A stretch of 40,026 bases of DNA, taken from assembly GCA_028275705.1 (NCBI GenBank), contig JAPWUD010000014.1, forward strand, positions 1 through 40,026, in the 5' to 3' direction. A program made the position numbers and the translations under genes. Source of the DNA: Desulfurococcaceae archaeon. Lineage in GTDB: Archaea; Thermoproteota; Thermoprotei_A; Sulfolobales; Desulfurococcaceae. Positions 7,660-16,862 of the stretch are shown here, piece after piece (position 1 is the stretch's first letter; every line of letters starts with the position of its first letter). The notes under the pieces are model-generated. The model had not been told where the DNA came from, ran no database searches, and saw nothing but the letters and a program-made list of their open reading frames with translations.

Positions 7660-9000
7660 TTACATCTCAGCGTGAAGCATTATCTTTAGTAATCTCACTT
7701 CATCTTCACGTGTAATCTTGAAGCCATAGTGTATCTCCAAGAACTCTTTTCTAAACTCAACCACCTTGCTCCTTACTTCTCCAGGGTCTTTTTTATCAAT
7801 CAACACCATTCTCATGAACCTCGCTATCTCCTTCATTTCACTCTCCTTCATACCCCACCTCGTTAACTCCTGTGTTCCCAGCCTCAGACCACTAGGATCT
7901 TTGACATCCTCCGGTCGATCATAAGGCAGCATGTTTTTATTAACAATGATGTTCGCCTGCTCCAGGAGTACAGCGCACTTAGTACCTCTACCAAGCTTAG
8001 CAACATCTAGTGCAACTTGGTGGCTTGATGTATAGCCAAGGTGTTCTAGTGCAACTTTAAACCCCTCACTTGCAAGTGCTTCTGCAAGTGCTTTTGCATT
8101 CCTCACAATTTGCTGAGCATAGTCTCTACCCCAGATCTTCATTTCAACAGCTGTTACTCCAGTAGCTGCGAGTCTATGTAGGTGGTGGTTTGAAACAAAC
8201 ATTGGGAATACTATCTTACCAATCTCTTTATAATCCTCTTCAAGCCTTGTAGCTATTAATCCACCCTGAGGACCGGGGAATGTCTTGTGTGTGGAGGATG
8301 TTATAATGTCTGCCCCTAGTTTCAATGGGTTATCCCAGACTTTCCCTATAACTAATCCAAGTACGTGTGCTACGTCGTGAATTACTTTTGCTCCAACGGT
8401 ATGTGCTGCCTCCGCCAACTCCTTTGTTGGATGTGGGAATAGGTAGAGTGATCCACCGAGAGTAACTATCTTGGGCTTAACCTCCTCAATCATTTTAACG
8501 GCTTTATCGATATCAATGTTCCAATTCTCCAAGTCCACGGGAAGCTCTATTTGCTCAATACCGAGAGCTCCAAGAGTGCCAAATCTAGTGTGGCTAACGT
8601 GTGCACCGGCCTGAACAGGCGCCACTAGTGCTTTATCACCTGGCTTTGTGTAGGCTCTGAATACAGATCCATTAGCTGTAGTACCGCTAATTGGCCTAAC
8701 ATCCACGTACTCTGTCTCCAGGAGTTCACCCATTAACTTCTGTACTTTAACCTCGAGTGGGTCTACATATATTAATCCCTGGTAGAACCTCTTATAGGGC
8801 TTCCCCTCTGCATACCTATGCATTGCATCGTTGAGGTATAGTAGCATTGCTAAGGGGGACATCACATTCTCACTTGGAATCATATTGAGGCAATGCCTCT
8901 TCCTCCAAACCGTGTGGTTTACAGTTAATTCATATACTTCCTTCAAGTCTGGATAGAGCTGTAATAGTGCATCTAAACCCGGGGATTCACCATACTCCAA
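7660..9000 (-). CDS. glyA: Serine hydroxymethyltransferase (archaeal type)
   Basis: 446 residues. A PLP enzyme that interconverts serine and glycine with a one-carbon pterin carrier. The PLP lysine is Lys239 in [13 protein letters not shown], and HDVAHVLG (208-215) holds the ring-stacking and Asp residues. IPSENVMSP (41-49) and the YRFY-like RFYQG segment (71-75) are typical. The TTG start at 8998-9000 is preceded by GGGTGGTG at 9005-9012. A TATA-like ATTATATAGG at 9031-9040 suggests its own promoter just after gcvT. Placed between gcvT and gcvH, it can use the methylene carrier made by glycine cleavage. Confidence 0.95.
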   Translation of the reverse strand: MEYGESPGLDALLQLYPDLKEVYELTVNHTVWRKRHCLNMIPSENVMSPLAMLLYLNDAMHRYAEGKPYKRFYQGLIYVDPLEVKVQKLMGELLETEYVDVRPISGTTANGSVFRAYTKPGDKALVAPVQAGAHVSHTRFGTLGALGIEQIELPVDLENWNIDIDKAVKMIEEVKPKIVTLGGSLYLFPHPTKELAEAAHTVGAKVIHDVAHVLGLVIGKVWDNPLKLGADIITSSTHKTFPGPQGGLIATRLEEDYKEIGKIVFPMFVSNHHLHRLAATGVTAVEMKIWGRDYAQQIVRNAKALAEALASEGFKVALEHLGYTSSHQVALDVAKLGRGTKCAVLLEQANIIVNKNMLPYDRPEDVKDPSGLRLGTQELTRWGMKESEMKEIARFMRMVLIDKKDPGEVRSKVVEFRKEFLEIHYGFKITREDEVRLLKIMLHAEM

Positions 9001-9030
9001 TAGACACCACCCATATTAAACTATAGAGCC

Positions 9031-9040
9031 CCTATATAAT
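9031..9040 (-). promoter_or_regulatory. TATA-like element before glyA
   Basis: The minus strand reads ATTATATAGG directly after the gcvT stop codon. The predicted transcript start near 9010 lies at the GGGTGGTG ribosome site, so glyA-gcvH may be expressed independently of gcvT. Confidence 0.4.
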
Positions 9041-10165
9041 TTATTTCTCAATAAATGGGAAATCAACTATTTTAGCTGAAAGCCTCCTCCCATGCACATC
9101 AACTAAAACCTCTTCTCCGAGCACAGCATACCTTGTATCTATGTAAGCCATGGCAATACCCCTATTCAAGACAGGGGAGTAGCATCCACTAGTAACCCAG
9201 CCGACATCAATATCCTCAACGAATACCCTACTCCCAGTCCTTGGGAACAGCCTCCCAGCTTCTTTACCCATTTTTAAACCAACTCTAACCCACCTCAACC
9301 CCTCTCTCCTACAAGCCCTCAAAGCCTCCTCGCCAACAAACCCCTTCTTACTCCACGTAATTGCACCCATTCCGTATCTCAACGCTAGTGCACACGGGAA
9401 TTTTGAGGGGTCTTCACCATACTCATGGTCTCCCAGGACAAACCCCATTTCAATCCTCAATGTATCCCTAGCTATTAAGCCAGCTGGCTTAACCCCCCTA
9501 GCAATGAATAAATCAATAAGCCTCCTTAGCTCACCGTGTTCACCCCATATCTCAAATCCATCCTCACCCGTCCAACCACTCCTACTCACAAGGAAGACCT
9601 TGACCCCGGCTACTTCCTCGTTTAACCTAAACTCAAGCGGCTTAAGGTCTCCAGCCCACTTCGCGCCAAGCGACTCCATTACTTCAACGGCTCTAGGACC
9701 CTGCAGTGCAAGCATTGAGTACTTGTGTGTTAAGTCCTCAACTTCTACTTTGTAGTTTCTAGATGAAATAACACTCCTAATGTAACTAATCATTTTCTCG
9801 CGTACAAGCGCGTTTGGAACTAATAGCCACTCTTCATCACTAACCTTATATAGCATTTCGTCATCCTTAACCCTAGCCCATTCATTTAAAGCCAGTGTTG
9901 GCCCACTCATAAATCCAGGTTTAACTTTTGACATGTCTTTTGTGTAAATATACTGTGCTAGAGTGACTACGTCTGGGCCCTTCAACAATACCCTACCCAT
10001 GTGCGATACATCAAATAAGCCAACACTCGTCCTCACAGCCATGTGTTCATCAATAGAACCCGTAAACCTCATTGGAACCTCCCAATCCCCGAAAAACCCC
10101 GGCTCTGCTCCGAGTTTCTCAACGTAATACTCGAATAGAGGTATTTTGGGCACATGTATCACCAT
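9041..10165 (-). CDS. gcvT: Glycine cleavage system T protein (aminomethyltransferase)
   Basis: 374 residues from ATG 10165. The T protein releases ammonia and passes the methylene group to the pterin carrier. Typical motifs are FGDWEVPMRFTGSIDEH, VGLFDVSHMG, LALQGPRA, RSGWTGEDGFEIW and ARDTLRIEMGF. The open frame extends to an ATG at 10189. ATG 10165 is preferred because AGTGA lies 4-5 nt upstream, the TATA at 10188-10195 is about 26 nt away, and homologues begin near this point. It leads the minus-strand gcvT-glyA-gcvH group and diverges from gcvPA. Confidence 0.95.
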   Translation of the reverse strand: MVIHVPKIPLFEYYVEKLGAEPGFFGDWEVPMRFTGSIDEHMAVRTSVGLFDVSHMGRVLLKGPDVVTLAQYIYTKDMSKVKPGFMSGPTLALNEWARVKDDEMLYKVSDEEWLLVPNALVREKMISYIRSVISSRNYKVEVEDLTHKYSMLALQGPRAVEVMESLGAKWAGDLKPLEFRLNEEVAGVKVFLVSRSGWTGEDGFEIWGEHGELRRLIDLFIARGVKPAGLIARDTLRIEMGFVLGDHEYGEDPSKFPCALALRYGMGAITWSKKGFVGEEALRACRREGLRWVRVGLKMGKEAGRLFPRTGSRVFVEDIDVGWVTSGCYSPVLNRGIAMAYIDTRYAVLGEEVLVDVHGRRLSAKIVDFPFIEK

Positions 10166-10187
10166 GTCACTTGATATGGCAAGATAC

Positions 10188-10195
10188 ATTTATAA
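10188..10195. promoter_or_regulatory. Bidirectional TATA box between gcvT and gcvPA
   Basis: ATTTATAA reads as TTATAAAT on the minus strand, so one A/T box can serve both directions. On the minus strand its centre is about 26 nt from the gcvT ATG at 10165 (leaderless). On the plus strand it predicts a transcript start near 10217, just before the GGGTG site at 10222-10226. A second plus-strand box, CATATAAG, lies at 10207-10214 but is close to the start codon. Confidence 0.5.
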
Positions 10196-10232
10196 CTTCA
10201 ATCCTCCATATAAGCGTAAACGGGTGTCTTGC

Positions 10233-11636
10233 TTGGAGAATCACCCATGGATTCCATCTCTTACAAGAGATCAAGTGGAGAAAATCCTGAGAGTTATAGG
10301 TGTTGGAGACGTTAGCGAGTTGTTCAACGATATTCCAGCTTCAATAAAACTAACTAGAGAGCAATGGGATAAACTGGAGATTGGCTTCGGTAAGCCGATC
10401 TCAGAGATCGAGGCGAAGAAAATACTGCACGGTAAGTTATCCAAGAACACTACTTTAAAAACACCTCCATTCATGGGGGGAGGATTTTACCCCCACTACG
10501 TTCCACCACTAGTTAAGTACATTATTTCACGTGGAGAGTTCTTAACAGCATACACTCCCTACCAAGCAGAGATCTCTCAGGGCTTAATGCAGGCCATATT
10601 CGAGTATCAAAGCCTCATGGCTGAGCTACTTGAGATGGATGTTGTAAATGCATCAATGTATGACTGGGGTTCTGCAGCCGCGGAGGCTGTATTAATGTCC
10701 CTACGTGTAAATAAGGGGAGGACGAAGGTTATCCTACCAGCCAATATGAATCCATATCATAGGAAGGTCGTTGAGTCGTATACATGGCCGCATGGAGTGA
10801 AAATAGTAAATGCACCATTCAATAGAGAAACAGGTGGAGTTGATGTTGAGGAGTTAAAGAAGCTTGTTGATGAGGAAACAGCTGGAGTCTACCTCCAATA
10901 CCCCAATTTCTTCGGGGTGGTTGAAGCAGATGCAAAAGCTATTGGAGAAGTAGCCCATGAAAAAGGCGCATTGTTTATTACAGGAGTATACCCAATAGCA
11001 TTAGGCTTATTGAAATCACCTGGAGAGCTAGGCGCTGACATAGCTGTTGGAGAGGGGCAACCACTTGGATTGGGGTTGAATTATGGAGGACCATACCTCG
11101 GGATCTTCGCTACTAGGTTCGACATGAACCTCGTTAGGCAAATGCCTGGGAGGATTATTGGACTGGCTGAATCACACCGTGGAGAGAGGGGTTTTGCAAT
11201 GATACTGCAAACTAGAGAGCAGCACATTAGGAGGGAGAAGGCTACTAGTAATATATGTACAAACGAGGCGTTAATGGCTATCGCAGCTGCAGTCTACTTA
11301 TCAATGCTTGGTAAAAACGGCTTAGTGAAACTAGCGGAGATCAACTACTACCGTGCTCACTATGCATGGGCTAAAATGAGGCAAGCTGGTTTAACAGTCG
11401 ATTTATTCAAGTGGGATTTCTTCAATGAATTCCCTGTTTCATTCAATAAGCAAGGCGTAAAGTATAGTTTTATCCATGAGAAGCTACTCGAGAGGGGGAT
11501 TCATGGTGGACTATACATTGGCGACCAGTACCCAGAGCTTGGTGAAACTGCGTTATTTGCATTCACTGAAATGCACTTTAAGGAGGATATAGACCTACTC
11601 GTAGAATCTCTCACCGAGATCACTCGTAGGGGGTGA
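10233..11636 (+). CDS. gcvPA: Glycine dehydrogenase (decarboxylating) subunit 1
   Basis: 467 residues from TTG 10233. With GcvPB it forms the two-subunit P protein, which decarboxylates glycine and loads the aminomethyl group onto lipoyl-GcvH. This subunit lacks the PLP lysine, as in the family. Typical segments are HPWIPSLTRDQ at the N-terminus, FMGGGFYPHYVPP, EFLTAYTPYQAEISQGLMQA and TREQHIRREKATSNICTNEAL. An upstream ATG at 10146 would overlap gcvT and add 29 atypical residues. TTG 10233 is chosen because GGGTG ends 6 nt upstream and the protein then begins LENHPWIP, as homologues do. gcvPB follows after 6 nt. Confidence 0.94.
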   Translation: MENHPWIPSLTRDQVEKILRVIGVGDVSELFNDIPASIKLTREQWDKLEIGFGKPISEIEAKKILHGKLSKNTTLKTPPFMGGGFYPHYVPPLVKYIISRGEFLTAYTPYQAEISQGLMQAIFEYQSLMAELLEMDVVNASMYDWGSAAAEAVLMSLRVNKGRTKVILPANMNPYHRKVVESYTWPHGVKIVNAPFNRETGGVDVEELKKLVDEETAGVYLQYPNFFGVVEADAKAIGEVAHEKGALFITGVYPIALGLLKSPGELGADIAVGEGQPLGLGLNYGGPYLGIFATRFDMNLVRQMPGRIIGLAESHRGERGFAMILQTREQHIRREKATSNICTNEALMAIAAAVYLSMLGKNGLVKLAEINYYRAHYAWAKMRQAGLTVDLFKWDFFNEFPVSFNKQGVKYSFIHEKLLERGIHGGLYIGDQYPELGETALFAFTEMHFKEDIDLLVESLTEITRRG

Positions 11637-11642
11637 TGGAGT

Positions 11643-13208
11643 ATGCGCACATATAGGCAGGCAAATTGGAGTGAACCATTAATATTTGAGCTCGGATCTC
11701 CAGGTAGATTGGGGATCACTCTACCAGAATTAGAAGACGAGGTCAAGAAAGTCGTTGGAGGAGTGAAAATACCCGAGTCCATTAAGAGGAGTAAACCACT
11801 TAGTTTACCAGAGTTGAGTGAAGTAGAGGTTACACGTCACTTCACTAATTTAACTCAAATGGCTTATGGAGTAGACAATGGCCCCGTACCACTTGGATCC
11901 TGCACAATGAAGTTTAACCCGAGGATAGCTTGGGATCTATCCTTCAACAGTGGCGTTGACCAACTACACCCACTACAAGATGAGAGAACAGTCCAGGGAT
12001 TACTCGAGGTAATGTATGAACTACAGAAATGGCTTGCCAACATTGTAGGCATGGATGCCTGTACACTTCACCCAGCAGCTGGCGCACACGGTGAGTTAAC
12101 AGGTGTGCTTGTTATTAGGAAGTACCATGAGTTGAAGGGTCAATTAGATAAGAAAAAGGAGATTGTAATACCTGATAGTGCACATGGGACTAACCCAGCT
12201 AGTGCCGCTATGGCTGGGTTTAAAGTTATAGAGGTCCCATCTGGTAGTGATGGAAACGTTGACTTCGAGGCTTTGAAATCAGTTGTTGGAGAATCCACTG
12301 CTGGATTAATGATTACTAATCCCAATACTCTTGGATTATTCGAGGAGAGGATACTAGAGATCGCTGATCTACTCCACAAGTACGATGCACTACTATACTA
12401 CGATGGTGCAAACCTAAATGGGATAATGGGCTATGCGAGACCTGGAGATATGGGCTTCGACATAGCACACATAAATATACATAAAACCTTTAGCTCACCG
12501 CATGGTGGGGGAGGTCCTGGCTCTGGACCTATATGTGTTAAAAACAGGCTTGTAGATAGGGAGAAGGGGATTTATCTAAGTGACTTATTGCCAGGCTATA
12601 TTGTAGTGTATGATGAAGAGAAGGGGATTTATAGACTTAAGGGTCCCGGATCACACAGTATTGGTTTATTGAAATCCTTCTTTGCCAACACTATTCCACT
12701 ACTATGGGCCTACGTATACATAGCAATAATGGGTCCACAGGGATTGAGGAAAGTCACTGAGCACTGTGTCTTGATCACTAATTACTTCGCTAAGTTAATG
12801 AATGGTGTTAGAGGATACGATATACCATACGGTAAGGGTAGGTTTAGAAAACACGAAGTCGTATTAAGCGCTAAGCCCATGGCCGACGAAGTTGGTGTTA
12901 CAGCCGAGGATGTTGCTAAGGGATTGCTGGATGCTGGATTCTATGCCCCAACAATATACTTCCCACTAATAGTGAAGGAAGCCCTCATGACAGAGTTCAC
13001 GGAGACTGAAACACCTGAGAACATTGAGAGATACGTGGAGAGGTTGAAGGAAATTAGTAAGATAGCATATGAAAACCCCTCAAAGCCAAAAGAGTGGCCA
13101 CTAAACACGAGCGTTGGGAGATTGGATATTGTTAAAGCAAACCACCCCAAGTATGTTGCACCAACGTGGAGAGTCTATGTGAAGAGATTGAAGGGAGAAT
13201 TGAAGTGA
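11643..13208 (+). CDS. gcvPB: Glycine dehydrogenase (decarboxylating) subunit 2, PLP-binding
   Basis: 521 residues. The PLP lysine is Lys281 in INIHKTFSSPHGGGGPGSGP. PLGSCTMKFNP (83-93), HPAAGAHGE (143-151) and the DSAHGTNPASA segment (178-188) are diagnostic. It catalyses glycine decarboxylation together with GcvPA. The ATG at 11643 follows a strong GGGGGTGATGGAG ribosome site formed over the gcvPA stop. The end overlaps the lpd start (GTGA), so the three plus-strand genes are one operon. Confidence 0.96.
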   Translation: MRTYRQANWSEPLIFELGSPGRLGITLPELEDEVKKVVGGVKIPESIKRSKPLSLPELSEVEVTRHFTNLTQMAYGVDNGPVPLGSCTMKFNPRIAWDLSFNSGVDQLHPLQDERTVQGLLEVMYELQKWLANIVGMDACTLHPAAGAHGELTGVLVIRKYHELKGQLDKKKEIVIPDSAHGTNPASAAMAGFKVIEVPSGSDGNVDFEALKSVVGESTAGLMITNPNTLGLFEERILEIADLLHKYDALLYYDGANLNGIMGYARPGDMGFDIAHINIHKTFSSPHGGGGPGSGPICVKNRLVDREKGIYLSDLLPGYIVVYDEEKGIYRLKGPGSHSIGLLKSFFANTIPLLWAYVYIAIMGPQGLRKVTEHCVLITNYFAKLMNGVRGYDIPYGKGRFRKHEVVLSAKPMADEVGVTAEDVAKGLLDAGFYAPTIYFPLIVKEALMTEFTETETPENIERYVERLKEISKIAYENPSKPKEWPLNTSVGRLDIVKANHPKYVAPTWRVYVKRLKGELK

Positions 13209-14575
13209 AGTATGATGTTGCAATAATTGGATCGGGCGTTGGAGGCTACCCAGCAGGATCATACCTAGCCGGTAAGGGGTTGAAAGTAGCTGTTATAGAG
13301 AAGCACTTAATTGGCGGGGAGTGCACTAACTACGGCTGCGTACCAAGTAAAGCACTCTACCAATTCGCAGAGGCGGTTAAAACAATTGAGAAAATAAATG
13401 GAGTAGCGGAGTATAAGTGGAGTGAACTCATAGAATGGGCTAAAGGAGTGGTCAAGGAATCCCGTGAGGGGATTAGTTATCTACTGGAATCCAAGGGGGT
13501 TGACCTATATAATGGAGTAGCATTAATTGAATCCAATAAAAGAGTTAAAATTAAGAACTCAGCGGAGCTTAAAGAGATCGAAGCAGACAAATTAATAGTA
13601 GCTACTGGAACAGACCCTGGGGATATACCAGTCGCTAGGTTTGATGGGTCGGGGATTATTAGTAATAGAGAGGCATTATACCTAGACGATAAGCCGGAGA
13701 GTATGTTAATAATTGGTGGGGGAGTAGTTGGAGTTGAATTAGCCAACGTATTCAGCGCTTTCAAAGTCGATGTAACTATAGTTGAGCTACTAGACCACAT
13801 ACTCCCATTCACAGATAGAGACATAGCACTCGCTGTGAAAACACACTTATCTCAGAGAGGTGTGAGGATCATTGAGAAGACAACTGTGGGTAGATTGGAG
13901 AAAGCTAGTGGTAAGTACCATGCGGAGTTATCTAATGGCGAGAAACTCGAGGTAGACAAGGTTTTAGTCGCTGTTGGGAGAAAGCCTAATACAAGAGGTA
14001 TTGGATTAGAAAACCTGGGTGTGGAGCTAGACTCCAAGGGGTTTATAAAGGTAAGCGAGAGAATGGAGACAAGCACTCAAGGGGTATTTGCAACGGGAGA
14101 TGTTGTTGGAGGCCCCCTACTAGCACATAAAGCCATATTGGAGAGCATTATAGCTGGTAGAGTTATCAGTGGAGAGGAGGCTCCTAGATTAGACTATAAA
14201 CTAGTGCCTATCACAATATTCACGGGTCTTGAAGTAGCCTCAGTAGGCTACACGGAGAAGGAGCTGCAATCTATGGGTTTAAAGTATGTGAAGTACAGGA
14301 TCCCACTATACTACTTATCCTCTGTGAAAATCAAAGGCGGTAAAAATGCATTTGCGAAGATAATACTAGATGAGAGGGGTGGAAGAGTACTGGGTATACA
14401 TATTGTTGCACCAAATGCATCAGAAGTCGTATCAGCATACATACCACTCTACATCGGTAAAATGAACTTAAAAGACGCTGCCCAAGTACCATACCCTCAT
14501 TTAACAGTATCGGAGTCTCTAAGAGACTTCGCCGAATACATACTTGGCGAGCCAGTACATCTCCTCAAGAAATAA
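13205..14575 (+). CDS. lpd: Dihydrolipoamide dehydrogenase (glycine cleavage L protein)
   Basis: 456 residues from GTG 13205. It reoxidises the dihydrolipoyl group of GcvH with NAD+. The FAD site is VAIIGSGVGG near the N-terminus. The redox disulfide lies in GGECTNYGCVPSK (Cys40 and Cys45). A second Rossmann motif is IIGGGVVGVELA, ATGDVVGGP is the FAD-binding ATGD, and YPHLTVSESLRDFAE carries the C-terminal His-Glu pair. The frame extends upstream to 13166 inside gcvPB. GTG 13205 is chosen because it overlaps the gcvPB stop as GTGA, and GGGAG lies about 10 nt upstream. No 2-oxoacid dehydrogenase genes are nearby, so glycine cleavage is its likely role. Confidence 0.93.
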   Translation: MKYDVAIIGSGVGGYPAGSYLAGKGLKVAVIEKHLIGGECTNYGCVPSKALYQFAEAVKTIEKINGVAEYKWSELIEWAKGVVKESREGISYLLESKGVDLYNGVALIESNKRVKIKNSAELKEIEADKLIVATGTDPGDIPVARFDGSGIISNREALYLDDKPESMLIIGGGVVGVELANVFSAFKVDVTIVELLDHILPFTDRDIALAVKTHLSQRGVRIIEKTTVGRLEKASGKYHAELSNGEKLEVDKVLVAVGRKPNTRGIGLENLGVELDSKGFIKVSERMETSTQGVFATGDVVGGPLLAHKAILESIIAGRVISGEEAPRLDYKLVPITIFTGLEVASVGYTEKELQSMGLKYVKYRIPLYYLSSVKIKGGKNAFAKIILDERGGRVLGIHIVAPNASEVVSAYIPLYIGKMNLKDAAQVPYPHLTVSESLRDFAEYILGEPVHLLKK

Positions 14576-14911
14576 TTTTCTCTAGACTATTTTATTTTTT
14601 ACTATGTTTTTAGTGCGTGATGATCATTAGATATATGATAAGCAATGACGCTATATTTCTATTGTTACAAGTGAGACCTACAAATCACTCTTCTAAAACC
14701 AAGGGTAATATAAAGGTATCGAAGCCCACGGGTTCTTGAGATATAACTAATAAGCCTATGAACTTCTACTCCTCAACGAGATGGACATACCCCTAGACAA
14801 CAGGGGCAGTTATTATGGGCGTTAATATTTTCGATATGTAAGTTCATTTACCTGCATTCTCAGCTTTAAGACCCCGTATATTCTATTGTTTTAAGAGTAG
14901 GTGTTAATGCA
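14576..14911. other. Non-coding interval between lpd and the orphan gene
   Basis: 336 nt without a convincing gene. It holds the T-rich lpd terminator and a short perfect inverted repeat (CCCCT at 14790-14794 pairing with AGGGG at 14802-14806, 7-nt loop). The right end carries the AGGTG ribosome site of the next gene. One 39-codon frame (14620-14739) has no ribosome site and no recognisable similarity. No tRNA or box C/D pattern was found. Confidence 0.5.
14590..14611 (+). terminator. T-rich terminator after lpd
   Basis: Two T-rich runs (14590-14600 and 14606-14611) begin 15 nt after the lpd stop codon, as is common for archaeal transcript ends. No stable hairpin precedes them. Confidence 0.4.
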
Positions 14912-15565
14912 TTGAGTTTTATAGGATTTAGTGAATCGCTAGAATCGAAGTATTGTGGAAAGAGTGGACTGTGTTTCTGGGTTGAATATGCTGCTGTAAA
15001 CCCAGTTGGTGAAGGAGCGGTTTACTTCTTTGACTGTACGCTATATAAGTATGCTAGAGGAGACTATACTGGTAGACCAGATGCGAGGATTTTACTTTCA
15101 TTCCGCAGCCCGGTATCAATTAATAGCCTTTACTATTCTCCGCAGGGTGTTTACCCAAGGCTAAAAGCAACTTCAAAATGCGATAAGAGCGATGTCGAGG
15201 AGTGTATTGCAAGTGTATTAAACGCTATTGATGTAGAGGTTGAGAAGGCGAGGGAGTACTATGAGAAATCCCCGAAGACACCACGCTGGTTGAGGTTCCT
15301 GCTGCCTGTTAGGGATGCACGTAGTGAAGCTAGGGGTGTATATTATGGCTTTTTAACTAGGAAGAGGCTCTTACTGGAGATTACTAGCCTTATGGGTTAT
15401 AGAGGGGGTTATTTAGAGGCTTTAGTTAAGCCCTCCAATATACTACTTAGCTATAACACCAAGAAGAGAGAAATATACGCTTTGATCGGGGATAATCCAG
15501 TAAAGCTTGAAGCGCATAGAAAAATACTTGACTTCAATCAGTTAACATTGGATATTGAAAAGTAG
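14912..15565 (+). CDS. Orphan protein of unknown function
   Basis: 217 residues; I do not recognise the family. The protein is soluble, with no signal peptide or membrane segment. It has five cysteines at 15, 21, 42, 90 and 98. The first pair forms a CX5C in KYCGKSGLC and the last a CX7C. The central region around 99-125 is helical and charged, and KTPRWLRFLLP (121-131) is basic and aromatic. The TTG start is supported by AGGTG 8-9 nt upstream. The gene is followed after 45 nt by the HtrA-type protease gene, which has its own TATA box, so co-transcription is uncertain. Codon use resembles its neighbours. Confidence 0.7.
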   Translation: MSFIGFSESLESKYCGKSGLCFWVEYAAVNPVGEGAVYFFDCTLYKYARGDYTGRPDARILLSFRSPVSINSLYYSPQGVYPRLKATSKCDKSDVEECIASVLNAIDVEVEKAREYYEKSPKTPRWLRFLLPVRDARSEARGVYYGFLTRKRLLLEITSLMGYRGGYLEALVKPSNILLSYNTKKREIYALIGDNPVKLEAHRKILDFNQLTLDIEK

Positions 15566-15580
15566 TTATTAATAAAACTT

Positions 15581-15589
15581 AATTTATTA
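15581..15589 (+). promoter_or_regulatory. TATA box before the HtrA-type protease gene
   Basis: AATTTATTA is centred about 26 nt before the ATG at 15611, consistent with a leaderless transcript. CTTAAAC at 15590-15596 is an alternative box that would favour the second ATG at 15632. Confidence 0.4.
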
Positions 15590-15610
15590 CTTAAACATTA
15601 TTATAATAGA

Positions 15611-16558
15611 ATGAGATGTTGGTTGGAAACAATGGATTTGAGAGATCTAAGTAGGGAAATAGCTTCGATTGTAAAGAAAGTTAAGCAAAGCGTTGTTACA
15701 ATATCCACTGTTATACCACACCCCATGAGCTTCCTGGGGTATGAGCCGGTTAAAGGATATGGATCTGGATTTATAATTGCACCAGGATACGTAGTGACCA
15801 ATGCACACGTGGTGTCAGGTGCTTCCAGAGTATACGTTATATTTAGTGATGGCTATGCAAGTGAAGCCATTATAGTAGCCATAGATCCACATAGAGACTT
15901 AGCATTACTACAAACAAGTGAACACGGTGAGCCAATAAAACTAGGGGATTCCGATAGACTAGAAGTTGGCGAAATAGTATTGGCTATTGGTTCTCCTCTA
16001 GGCCTACTAGAAAACTCCGTAACCATGGGTGTTGTAAGCGCTGTTGGTAGGTCGATCTCTAGTAGAGACATACTACTAGAAGACTTAATACAGACGGATG
16101 CAGCAATAAACCCAGGTAATAGCGGAGGGCCTTTAATAAACCTCATGGGTGAAGCAGTTGGTGTCGCAACAGCAATTATACCGTTCGCACAGGGCATAGG
16201 CTTCGCAATACCGATCAACACTGTGAAGAGATTTATTGAGATGATTAAGAAGTATGGAAAACCACTGAGAGCCTGGATCGGGGTTTACGTAATGCCATTG
16301 AACCCAACATTCTCCGCTCTATATAAAATCCCCGTTCAAGAGGGCTTATTAGTCGTGAGGGTCATACCTGGGTCTCCAGCAGAGAGAAGCGGTTTGCTAG
16401 AGGGAGATATTATTCTAGCAGTTGACGGTAAACTAGTTAAGAAAATCGGGGACTTGAGGAAGGCAATAGAGGAGGGCATTGACAGAGGCTACGTAGAACT
16501 CGAAGTAATGCGTGGATCAGATGTATTTAGAGTGAGGACAAGGATACTTGTAGAATAA
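15611..16558 (+). CDS. HtrA/DegP-like serine protease with one PDZ domain
   Basis: 315 residues. A trypsin-like domain carries the full catalytic triad: His66 in VTNAHVV, Asp96 in HRDLALL and Ser171 in NPGNSGGPL. One PDZ domain follows (about 222-313, VIPGSPAERSGLLEGDIILA). HtrA proteases degrade or refold damaged proteins. No signal peptide or membrane helix is visible, so it is probably cytoplasmic, unlike most bacterial DegP. The ATG at 15611 fits a leaderless transcript; the second ATG at 15632 (residue 8) is possible. Downstream is a convergent A/T-rich spacer. Confidence 0.92.
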   Translation: MRCWLETMDLRDLSREIASIVKKVKQSVVTISTVIPHPMSFLGYEPVKGYGSGFIIAPGYVVTNAHVVSGASRVYVIFSDGYASEAIIVAIDPHRDLALLQTSEHGEPIKLGDSDRLEVGEIVLAIGSPLGLLENSVTMGVVSAVGRSISSRDILLEDLIQTDAAINPGNSGGPLINLMGEAVGVATAIIPFAQGIGFAIPINTVKRFIEMIKKYGKPLRAWIGVYVMPLNPTFSALYKIPVQEGLLVVRVIPGSPAERSGLLEGDIILAVDGKLVKKIGDLRKAIEEGIDRGYVELEVMRGSDVFRVRTRILVE

Positions 16559-16862
16559 CTTATTTGCCTGTATTAAAAGGTATTTTTGTATTTAACATTA
16601 ATAGCTCCTACAGGGCTTTAATTACTTTGTGAATAACCGTATATACCTCTAAATGCTTGGTTGTGAATGCTGTATTTATCACTCATTATCGTGTTTAATT
16701 AAACATTGACTCGTACAATATTTTTGTAAAATCCTTCTCGATACTGATTTTAATGATTTTAGAGGTGAATTATCATGTGGGTGTAATTATTCTATTTTGA
16801 TTATTCATTTCCTCAACGGCTTCCATACACTATTTACTGATCGTGTCTTATTGAATTACTAT
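16559..16862. other. Non-coding A/T-rich spacer between convergent genes
   Basis: 304 nt between two convergent genes. It contains several short T-runs on both strands that could end both transcripts. I see no gene, repeat or RNA structure in it. Confidence 0.5.

Noticed and set aside
14617-14680. Possible box C/D RNA (GTGATGA present)
   Set aside because: No CTGA D box at a suitable distance, and no terminal stem.
14620-14739. A 39-codon frame in the spacer after lpd
   Set aside because: No ribosome site, no recognisable similarity, and no codon signal; probably chance.
14790-14806. CCCCT...AGGGG hairpin, and a weak resemblance to a tRNA D-arm on the minus strand
   Set aside because: No acceptor stem or T-loop could be matched, so it is not a tRNA; the five-pair stem may be chance.
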